Assembly: GCA_003233545.1 (NCBI GenBank)
Contig: QILZ01000128.1
Coordinates: 1 to 12,607, forward strand
Direction of reading: 5' to 3'
Length of the DNA stretch: 12,607 nt
DNA from: Spirochaetales bacterium
GTDB lineage: Bacteria > Spirochaetota > Spirochaetia > SZUA-6
Shown here: positions 1-5,149 of the stretch, piece by piece
Numbering within the stretch: the first letter of the stretch is position 1
Layout of the letters: the number at the start of each line of letters is the position of its first letter
The notes under the pieces: generated by a model
What the model was told of the DNA's origin: nothing
What the model saw: the letters and a program-made list of their open reading frames with translations, nothing else
Database searches by the model: none
Program-made: the position numbers and the translations under genes

Positions 1-1229
1 CTGACTATTTGTGAAAGCTGATTAACCAGCTGCATGTCCCTGACCTTGTTCTTAAGATCGACAGTATTCTTTTGTGCCTTATCCAGTAAGCGTGCATTAG
101 CAACGGCGATGGCAGCCTGGTCGGCAAACAGCATTGCAAGCCATATATCATCCTTGGTAAAAGTTCTTCGTTTGCTGTCGGCGGTTATAGCAAGAACTCC
201 CGGTACCTTTCCGTGCCATTTTAAGGGTAATTCCATTACAGCCGTAAAAGGGAGATCAGCCTCATAAACAGATGCCCGGCCCTCCCATGACTGATAGTTG
301 TCTATAATCATTGGTTCACCGCTGTTAAAAACTTTGCCAGCCATGCCTTCACCGGGTTCGAGTTCGATATCGATGTATTTTTCGAGATAACCGCTTGCCA
401 TGTGGAGGATTAATTTGTCTTTTGTTTTATCATACAAGTAAATAGAGCCTGCATCGGCTTTCAGAAGTTCGACAGCTTTTTCGATAATTGTTTTTAAAAG
501 CTGAGGTGTATCCGTTCGGGATGTAACTTCCAGCAAAGTAGTATGCAGAGCGGACAATTCCATAGCTCTCTGCCGCTCATCCTCGATAAGCTTTGCCCTT
601 TCGATCGCTATGCTCGATTGATCTGCAAAAGCCTGAACATGGGCAAGATCTTCCCGGTTCATATATCTCCCGGAGGCCACGACCAGTATGCCCAGCAGGT
701 CGTTTTTCCTTGTCAGCGGAATTAATAATACTGACTTCAGTTTTATAAGTCTTGTTATAGCCGAAGCTAATTTTTTCGTTGTTTCATTTCCGGTTAACCT
801 GGCAAGCATGCCGGTGATGTCGGTGGTCATAATAGGCTGACGGTCGTTATAGAGGCGCTGGTAGATTTCGTCTTTATCTATGTTAAATCTATGATTCTTA
901 AGAGTGTAGCCGGTTAATTTTTCCACCATGGCAATAATTTTAGAGTTGTAGGACAGTGCTTTAAGCACAAGACAGTTATGTTTTTCATCGTTTGTAAAGA
1001 TAATACTGCCGGCGAACCCGAAGGTATCTATCATGCCATCCGTGATTATCTGCAGAACATCGTGCAGACTTAATGTATTAACAAGAGTATTGTTAATCCT
1101 CTGAAGTATCATCAGTTCGGATTTTTTATCAGACTGCCTGCCGGTATTATTGCGATGCTCTATGTCCCGGGGTGTGTTCTTCCTGTTCTCCTTTTCCCTG
1201 CTGCCGGTACCTTTTGAATGTTTTCCCAT
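1..1229 (-). CDS. Tandem GAF-domain signalling protein, partial (C-terminus beyond left edge)
   Basis: Translating the minus strand from the ATG at 1229 gives 409 codons with no stop, still open at position 1. An AAGGA ribosome binding site lies 5 bases before the ATG. Residues 1-38 are charged and low in complexity. GAF domain 1 covers about 39-215 (starting MILQRINNTLVNTLSLHDVL) and GAF domain 2 about 225-385 (includes ADAGSIYLYD and EPGEGMAGKVF). The two are joined by the usual helical linker (ADQSSIAIERAKLIEDERQR). A further coiled stretch, ending LKNKVRDMQLVNQLSQIV, runs off the window and probably leads to another sensor or an output domain. No membrane segment is visible, so a cytoplasmic sensor is likely. 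GAF domains bind small ligands or mediate dimerisation; the ligand cannot be told here. The output (histidine kinase, GGDEF, phosphatase or other) is not visible. The gene is divergent from pgmB. Confidence 0.9.
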   Translation of the reverse strand, partial: MGKHSKGTGSREKENRKNTPRDIEHRNNTGRQSDKKSELMILQRINNTLVNTLSLHDVLQIITDGMIDTFGFAGSIIFTNDEKHNCLVLKALSYNSKIIAMVEKLTGYTLKNHRFNIDKDEIYQRLYNDRQPIMTTDITGMLARLTGNETTKKLASAITRLIKLKSVLLIPLTRKNDLLGILVVASGRYMNREDLAHVQAFADQSSIAIERAKLIEDERQRAMELSALHTTLLEVTSRTDTPQLLKTIIEKAVELLKADAGSIYLYDKTKDKLILHMASGYLEKYIDIELEPGEGMAGKVFNSGEPMIIDNYQSWEGRASVYEADLPFTAVMELPLKWHGKVPGVLAITADSKRRTFTKDDIWLAMLFADQAAIAVANARLLDKAQKNTVDLKNKVRDMQLVNQLSQIV

Positions 1230-1281
1230 AACTATCCTTATGCTTTGACAGCATGTGTTTGTTCAGAGATTAACATCTAAT

Positions 1282-1310
1282 AGTATACACTTACCGTTTC
1301 TTTTCATCAA
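1282..1310 (-). promoter_or_regulatory. Predicted sigma-70-type promoter for the GAF gene
   Basis: On the minus strand, TTGATG (1310-1305) is followed after exactly 17 bases by TATACT (1287-1282). This would start transcription near 1275 and give a leader of about 46 bases before the ATG at 1229. The call rests on motif spacing only. Confidence 0.6.
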
Positions 1311-1358
1311 TAACTATAAATTTCGATTTTTAACTCCGAATTGTGATAATCCGGGTCA

Positions 1359-1387
1359 TTGACATATCATTGTATTTTGCTGATAAT
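1359..1387 (+). promoter_or_regulatory. Predicted sigma-70-type promoter for pgmB
   Basis: A perfect TTGACA (1359-1364) is followed after 17 bases by GATAAT (1382-1387), a strong match to the housekeeping consensus. Transcription would start near 1394, inside the palindromic operator that follows, which is a classic arrangement for repression. Confidence 0.75.
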
Positions 1388-1390
1388 ACC

Positions 1391-1419
1391 GGATAATTTA
1401 TCCAAAGCGCTTTGGATAA
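1391..1419 (+). promoter_or_regulatory. LacI-family-type operator overlapping the pgmB transcription start
   Basis: Positions 1398-1419 are a perfect 22-base palindrome: left arm TTATCCAAAGC, right arm GCTTTGGATAA. The AAAGCGCTTT centre with its CG dyad is typical of LacI/GalR-family operators. The block GGATAA at 1391-1396 also forms an inverted repeat with TTATCC at 1398-1403, so three copies of the same hexamer are present in alternating orientation. The site begins four bases after the -10 box and covers the expected start point, so binding should repress. No LacI-family gene lies in the window. Sugar-phosphorylase and pgmB genes are often under such regulators, which fits. Confidence 0.75.
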
Positions 1420-1437
1420 TAGTAACAGGAGTTAATT

Positions 1438-2118
1438 ATGAAAAGAAAAGTGGAAGGTTTTATTTTTGATCTCGACGGTGTACTTACAGATACATCGGAA
1501 TTTCACTATCTGGCCTGGAAGAGGATTGCGGAAGAGCTTAAAATACCATTCGACAGGGAAAAAAATGAGAATTTCAAAGGTGTTTCACGGCATGAATGTT
1601 TGCGTATTCTTTTAGGGGGAAGAAATCCGGGCAGCAGTTCATTCGAAAAGCTTCTCGCGCTTAAAAATTCATATTACCGTGGTTATATCAAAAGAATTAC
1701 TCCGGAATCTCTCTTCCCGGGAGTTTTGAATGTTCTGGATCGTATCAGAGAGAAGGGAGGACGAATTGCAGTGGCCTCTGTTTCTAAGAATACGGATGAA
1801 GTAATAACAATGCTCGGAGTAAGAGATAAATTTGATGTTATTCTCGATGGCTATTCGGTTAAAAGGACGAAACCCGAACCTGATCAATTCTTACTGGCCT
1901 CGAAAATGCTGTCCGTTGTTCCCGGATGTTGTGTTGTATTCGAAGATTCCTTGGCAGGGATAGAGGCTGCGGAAAGGGCCGGTATGCTTTCCGTCGGGAT
2001 AGGCAGCAGGGAAAGATTAAACAGCGCTGATCTTGTTTTTAACGGTTTCGATGAAATAGAATTTAACATCATGATTGGAAAACTTGTAGAGATTTTAACA
2101 TATGAGCATCGGTTATAA
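1438..2118 (+). CDS. pgmB: Beta-phosphoglucomutase (HAD superfamily)
   Basis: This 226-residue protein should interconvert beta-glucose 1-phosphate and glucose 6-phosphate in the cytoplasm, feeding sugar released by disaccharide phosphorylases into glycolysis. All catalytic positions known from the Lactococcus lactis enzyme appear. Nucleophile Asp11 and acid/base Asp13 are in DLDGVLTDT, followed by Thr19 and His23 in the cap-proximal helix and Arg51 in GVSR. Further on are Ser114 and Lys117 in the ASVSKN loop, Lys145 in TKPEPD, and the Mg-binding pair Glu169-Asp170 in FEDSLAGI. The helical cap spans about 20-90. The TDTxExHxxAWK signature separates it from plain phosphoglycolate-type HAD phosphatases. 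AGGAG at 1427-1431 is 6 bases before the ATG. The gene stands alone with no phosphorylase or transporter beside it, so its disaccharide pathway is not evident here. Confidence 0.92.
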   Translation: MKRKVEGFIFDLDGVLTDTSEFHYLAWKRIAEELKIPFDREKNENFKGVSRHECLRILLGGRNPGSSSFEKLLALKNSYYRGYIKRITPESLFPGVLNVLDRIREKGGRIAVASVSKNTDEVITMLGVRDKFDVILDGYSVKRTKPEPDQFLLASKMLSVVPGCCVVFEDSLAGIEAAERAGMLSVGIGSRERLNSADLVFNGFDEIEFNIMIGKLVEILTYEHRL

Positions 2119-2136
2119 CGAGTATTTTCTTAGAAG

Positions 2137-2481
2137 TCAGCAGGCAATGTGCAGAATTAAGTTCGTACCGGGTGCATTTATATTTTTAACCGCCTCTTTT
2201 GTCCTTTTTAAAATCAGTTCAACGCCGAGCGCTTTTGCCTTCTTGTACACATCTTCTGTTACGGGCAGGCTTCCGTACATCCCCGTACCCACGATAAGCA
2301 TCTTGCATTCCCAGGGAATATTTTCATGTATTGTTAACGGTGTATGTCCGTACTTTCCCTTCATCATTCTTGAAACGGATTTTTTACGGAATTCCGTTTT
2401 ACCGTTGGATATGATAATATCTCTATCGTAAACTTTCCCGTCGATTACAATTTTTCCGAAGGACAGTTCCTGTACTTCCAT
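2137..2481 (-). CDS. Mth938/DUF498-domain small protein
   Basis: This 114-residue cytoplasmic protein resembles the Mth938-like (DUF498) family. Visible hallmarks are the N-terminal FGKIVIDGKVYDRDIII strand segment, the central IVGTGMYGSLPV turn, the basic VELILKRT strand, and the Cys-terminated end (LILHIAC). The bacterial and archaeal family has no firmly established biochemical role; the related mitochondrial protein NDUFAF3 is a complex I assembly factor. AAGGAG lies 7 bases before the ATG at 2481. It is the second gene of the minus-strand operon, 55 bases after the CxxC/CxxH gene, so it should share that gene's upstream riboswitch. Its stop is only 18 bases from the stop of the convergent pgmB, with no terminator visible between them. 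The family call is good; the function is unknown. Confidence 0.85.
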   Translation of the reverse strand: MEVQELSFGKIVIDGKVYDRDIIISNGKTEFRKKSVSRMMKGKYGHTPLTIHENIPWECKMLIVGTGMYGSLPVTEDVYKKAKALGVELILKRTKEAVKNINAPGTNLILHIAC

Positions 2482-2536
2482 ATTACATCTCCTTAATATT
2501 CCCGGATTTTAATCAAGATCATTTTAAGGATTTATT

Positions 2537-3439
2537 TTACGTTTCTGTCGGATGATGAGGCGAATGCCTGCCGTAATCGTACAGGGCTTTTTCTCTTGTG
2601 GAAATAACCGTATCCGCTGCATTGCCCCTGTATTCGCCTGCAAAGAATGCGACTGCACGTATCCATGAGGCCTGTTCTTCGGGATATTTGGGTTCGAATC
2701 TGAAATCCCATGCATGTTTCCGCACATATTCTTTAAGATTGTTGTCGAGGACCTTAAGTTCTCTTTTAGCCTTGTCTATTAAAATATAAGCGGCCCATTT
2801 TTCTTCGACGAATTTAAGTATCTTTCGCAGGTGCGGCAGGCAGAGTCCGCCGGAAGCAAGATAAGCCTCCCGGAATTCAGGAGCGAATAAACCGCTTACA
2901 AGCCATTCGAGGTAGGCTTCTTCCGATTGGTTAAGAGATTTACATATATGACATTCTTTTTCCGGTGACAATCTTTCGGCGAGAGCTTCGGAGGGTTTTT
3001 TCTTTTTAGTTACTGCGTTAATAATCTTTAAGATATATTTCCCCGGTAAAAAGCTCTTCCGTCTGCCGGTTCGTCCCGCATCTGTTTTGGAGCCGGGCTG
3101 CCCGTTAATTCCGGTTTTCGAATCCTTATATTTTTCGAAAAGATGCTGTTTTAAGGGGCTTAAGTAATGTGAAAGTTCATTTAGAACACGGCCTGCCAGG
3201 TCCTCATATATTATACCGGTACCGAGTCCATCGTTCCATTCCTTTAACTCTCTTGCCTGGAGTTCCCATGCATGATAGGAACAAAGACCCATACTGTCGA
3301 TTATCAGGCCTCGTGTCGGCCCGTCATTGACATTTTCGTAGAGCAGGTTAAAAAAGTACCTTTCCTCCTGTTCACGCAACAGTCTGCATATAGGGCACCC
3401 GTCTTTCTTAAAGGCGGATTTAAGGTTCATATAGATCAT
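2537..3439 (-). CDS. Uncharacterised protein with duplicated CxxC-CxxH modules (DUF6062-like)
   Basis: This 300-residue protein has no signal peptide or membrane segment. It contains two matching modules. The first is C15-P-I-C18, then 34 residues, then C53-S-Y-H56. The second is C163-H-I-C166, then 33 residues, then C200-L-P-H203. In both, the last pair follows a G-L-C turn and the intervening stretch is helical and aromatic (ERYFFNLLYE; EAYLEWLVSGLF). The Cys3-His layout suggests two metal (probably zinc) sites arising from an internal duplication. A basic, low-complexity linker lies at about 105-150. From memory the pattern resembles the DUF6062 family of unknown function, but I cannot verify this. 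The ATG at 3439 is preferred over that at 3430 because AGAGGA sits 6 bases upstream of the former. It is the first gene after the predicted fluoride riboswitch and terminator, so expression is expected to rise with fluoride. I assign no biochemical function. Confidence 0.85.
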   Translation of the reverse strand: MIYMNLKSAFKKDGCPICRLLREQEERYFFNLLYENVNDGPTRGLIIDSMGLCSYHAWELQARELKEWNDGLGTGIIYEDLAGRVLNELSHYLSPLKQHLFEKYKDSKTGINGQPGSKTDAGRTGRRKSFLPGKYILKIINAVTKKKKPSEALAERLSPEKECHICKSLNQSEEAYLEWLVSGLFAPEFREAYLASGGLCLPHLRKILKFVEEKWAAYILIDKAKRELKVLDNNLKEYVRKHAWDFRFEPKYPEEQASWIRAVAFFAGEYRGNAADTVISTREKALYDYGRHSPHHPTET

Positions 3440-3454
3440 GGCAATCCTCTTCTT

Positions 3455-3497
3455 AAAAAAAACCTCCGGGAGAAATCCGTTAATTTCTTCCAGAGGT
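3455..3497 (-). terminator. Intrinsic terminator in the leader of the CxxC/CxxH operon (riboswitch expression platform)
   Basis: Read on the minus strand, 3497-3483 pairs with 3476-3462 in a 15-bp stem with one mismatch and one G-T wobble, around a 6-base loop. Eight T residues follow (3462-3455). It lies 16 bases upstream of the ATG at 3439, with no gene ending before it on this strand, so it is an attenuator rather than the end of another operon. The first strand of the stem, ACCTCT, is the same segment that the aptamer uses for its pseudoknot, so the two structures are mutually exclusive. Confidence 0.85.
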
Positions 3498-3608
3498 CAT
3501 CAGCCGGTAGACTTTATTCGGTTATTCAACTGTCGATTCCGATTTGACAGGTTAGAAAATTATTCCGGCAGTACAGGTTGAATCCCCGGGGTGAACCTCA
3601 TCACCCCC
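3492..3608 (-). promoter_or_regulatory. Fluoride riboswitch (crcB-motif) aptamer
   Basis: On the minus strand, a 6-bp hairpin GGGGTG/CACCCC (3607-3602 with 3593-3588) closes a loop ATGAGGTT. Further on comes ACTGCCGG, which pairs through GCCGG (3569-3565) with CCGGC (3507-3503). CTGATGACCTCT follows directly. The loop GAGGT (3599-3595) can pair with ACCTC (3497-3493) as a pseudoknot. This reproduces the Thermotoga petrophila fluoride aptamer: GGGYGATGAGG, ACTGCC, GGCTGATG and CCTCT, including the residues that line the fluoride-Mg pocket and covarying loop pairs (T-A where T. petrophila has C-G). Two differences stand out: the stem carries an extension of about 57 bases, and the linker after the first hairpin is about 15 bases long. 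With the overlapping terminator, ligand binding should allow read-through. Confidence 0.85.
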
Positions 3609-3628
3609 TCCTCTAATCAATATAAAAG

Positions 3629-3658
3629 AATATAAGCATTACATAAGGGTTTAGACAA
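3629..3658 (-). promoter_or_regulatory. Predicted promoter for the riboswitch-led operon
   Basis: On the minus strand, TTGTCT (3658-3653) is followed after 18 bases by TATATT (3634-3629), preceded by TGCT as a possible extended -10. The predicted start near 3622 lies about 14 bases before the first hairpin of the aptamer. This is the position expected for a riboswitch transcript. Confidence 0.6.
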
Positions 3659-3660
3659 TA

Positions 3661-3685
3661 GCATGATTAAAAAATATAATCATGC
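3661..3685. repeat. Perfect 9-bp inverted repeat between divergent promoters
   Basis: GCATGATTA (3661-3669) and TAATCATGC (3677-3685) are perfect reverse complements around a 7-base A/T spacer. The repeat lies two bases upstream of the -35 box of the riboswitch promoter and about 95 bases upstream of the livK-side promoter region. It could be a binding site for a dimeric regulator of either operon. No U-tract follows directly, so a terminator is unlikely. Confidence 0.5.
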
Positions 3686-3710
3686 CCGGGGATATCAATT
3701 TAATTTTTTT

Positions 3711-3726
3711 TCCGTATATCCGTATA
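3711..3726. repeat. Two tandem copies of TCCGTATA
   Basis: TCCGTATA occurs at 3711-3718 and again immediately at 3719-3726, in the untranscribed-looking part of the divergent region upstream of the importer operon. The 8-base periodicity is not that of a typical helical-face repeat. It may be a regulator site or chance in an AT-rich spacer. Confidence 0.35.
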
Positions 3727-3779
3727 AAGGCTAATTCTAAAGCAAATTGATAAAATCCGGTCCTGATCCGATATTCTTC

Positions 3780-3808
3780 TTGACAAGAATTAGTATTTGG
3801 TTTTTAGT
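3780..3808 (+). promoter_or_regulatory. Candidate promoter for the liv-type importer operon
   Basis: A perfect TTGACA (3780-3785) is followed after 17 bases by a weak TTTAGT (3803-3808), giving a leader of only about 20 bases. A second candidate just upstream is TTGATA (3747-3752), 17 bases, then GATATT (3770-3775). The weak -10 boxes could indicate a need for an activator. I cannot decide between them. Confidence 0.4.
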
Positions 3809-3837
3809 TAAAAAATATTTTTTCAGGAGGTAACGAT

Positions 3838-5013
3838 ATGCGAAAATGTATTATACTACTGGCGCTGGTTCTGATCCTTCCTCTTACTGCTGTCTCGGCA
3901 GCAGGTAAAGCCGAGACCAATGTGATCAAAGTTGGGATTAATGCCCCGCTTACAGGCAGTATCCCAAAGGTGGGAGAAGGAACCGTCGATTCCGCCAAAA
4001 TGTGGCTGGCAGATATTAAAAAAGCTGGCGGCCTGGAAGTTGGTGGTAAAATGTACAAGGTTCAATTGGACATCCAGGATAATGAGTCGAAAGCAGCTTC
4101 CGCTGTCAAGGCCAATACAAAGATGATCACACAGGATAAGGTTCTTATTATTATTGGCCCGCAGTCGTCCAAGCAGGCAGTTCCTGCCGGTGAAGTAGCC
4201 AACAATTATAAGACCCCGATGATAAGCCCGTGGTCAACTAATCCAAAGACTACGCTTAACCGTCCATGGGTTTTTCGTGCCTGCTTTCTGGATCCGTTTC
4301 AGGGTAAAGTTATTGCTAATTTCGTCACAAGTCACTTCCACTATACAAAGGCAGCTGTCCTCTATGATATAGCAAGTGATTATCCCAAAGGGTTGGCGGA
4401 GTTCTTTAAAAAGGCATGGGAAAAGCTTCATGGTCCCGGTTCTGTTGTAGCATATGAAAGTTTCACAACAGGTGATAAAGATTTTAGTGCTCAGCTCACC
4501 GATATTATTAAGTCGGGTGCACAATTTCTCTTTACTCCGCAGTATTACAATGAAGTAGCACTTATTGTTAAACAAGCTCACCAATTAGGCTGGAAGAACG
4601 TTATTATGGGAAGCGATTCCTGGGGTTCTGCCGAACTTGTAAAACTGGCAGGAAAAGATGTCTACGGTGATTTCTTTAGTACGCATTATGCTGCTGCCGG
4701 TGCTAAAGGTGCTACGAAAGTGTTCATCGACCGCTATAAAGCCAAATATGGCTATATTCCCGATGATGTTGCGGCACTGACCTGGGATGCTTTGAACCTT
4801 GCGAAAACCGCCATTCAGAATACAGGGAAACTTACGGGAAATATTAGTACTGACAGGAAGAATGTACGTGATGCGCTGGCGAAGGTTAAAAATTTCAAGG
4901 GTATTACCGGCGAAATGACATTTACCGGAAACGGTGATCCGGTTAAAAGCGCGGTTATTGTAAGAATCAATGACAAGGGACAATTTACATTCTTTAAGCA
5001 GGTGAAGCCGTAA
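3838..5013 (+). CDS. livK: Branched-chain amino acid-type ABC transporter, substrate-binding protein
   Basis: This 391-residue protein is the periplasmic receptor of the importer encoded downstream. A Sec signal peptide (residues 1-21: basic start, hydrophobic core IILLALVLILPL) ends in AVSA before AGKAE. There is no lipobox cysteine, since the only early Cys is residue 4. The mature part is a type I periplasmic-binding (Peripla_BP_6) fold. It opens with KVGINAPLTG, has GPQSS at 107-111, and has ISPWSTNP around 129-136, the segments that in LIV-binding proteins cradle the alpha-carboxyl and amino groups of the ligand. AGGAGG at 3825-3830 sits 7 bases before the ATG, a strong site fitting high expression. 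Livj- and LivK-type receptors cannot be told apart by eye; the symbol follows the E. coli livKHMGF order. The family also has members for other amino acids, amides and urea, so substrate is uncertain. Confidence 0.9.
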   Translation: MRKCIILLALVLILPLTAVSAAGKAETNVIKVGINAPLTGSIPKVGEGTVDSAKMWLADIKKAGGLEVGGKMYKVQLDIQDNESKAASAVKANTKMITQDKVLIIIGPQSSKQAVPAGEVANNYKTPMISPWSTNPKTTLNRPWVFRACFLDPFQGKVIANFVTSHFHYTKAAVLYDIASDYPKGLAEFFKKAWEKLHGPGSVVAYESFTTGDKDFSAQLTDIIKSGAQFLFTPQYYNEVALIVKQAHQLGWKNVIMGSDSWGSAELVKLAGKDVYGDFFSTHYAAAGAKGATKVFIDRYKAKYGYIPDDVAALTWDALNLAKTAIQNTGKLTGNISTDRKNVRDALAKVKNFKGITGEMTFTGNGDPVKSAVIVRINDKGQFTFFKQVKP

Positions 5014-5056
5014 ATAAGTGACAATACTATCACGGAATGACTGACAAAAAACAAAT

Positions 5057-5083
5057 CGATGCTCGTCTAAAAAACGGGCGTCG
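5057..5083 (+). other. First intergenic stem-loop after the binding-protein gene
   Basis: CGATGCTCG (5057-5065) pairs with CGGGCGTCG (5075-5083): nine pairs, two of them G-T wobbles, around a 9-base A-rich loop. No T-tract follows. It forms the first of two consecutive hairpins in the 136-base gap before livH. Confidence 0.5.
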
Positions 5084-5089
5084 GTTATA

Positions 5090-5122
5090 AAAGACGGTAT
5101 AAAGAATCTTTATATCGTCTTT
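5090..5122 (+). terminator. Second intergenic stem-loop: leaky terminator or mRNA-stabilising hairpin
   Basis: Positions 5090-5104 and 5108-5122 form a 15-bp stem with one G-T wobble (5097 with 5115) and a 3-base loop. The following tract (CTTTAATA) is a poor terminator tail. Between the binding-protein gene and the permease genes, such a hairpin commonly protects the upstream mRNA end and lets only part of transcription pass. Periplasmic receptor would then exceed membrane components. Confidence 0.6.
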
Positions 5123-5149
5123 CTTTAATAGGAACGAGGTGCTATTTAA

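Noticed and set aside
1238..1256. Small hairpin ATGCT/AGCAT just upstream of the GAF gene ribosome binding site
   Set aside because: Only five pairs with a 5-base loop; expected by chance in AT-rich leader sequence.
2102..2431. Plus-strand open frame opposite the Mth938-domain gene
   Set aside because: It lies antisense to a recognisable conserved family, lacks a good ribosome binding site and shows no domain of its own.
3440..3660. T-box, lysine, SAM, TPP, Mg or cobalamin riboswitch as alternatives for the structured leader
   Set aside because: Their diagnostic sequence blocks are absent, whereas the fluoride aptamer blocks and pseudoknot are present in order.
3661..3712. Inverted repeat at 3661-3685 with the T-run at 3704-3711 as a plus-strand terminator
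   Set aside because: The T-run lies about 18 bases beyond the stem, too far for intrinsic termination, and no plus-strand gene ends upstream.
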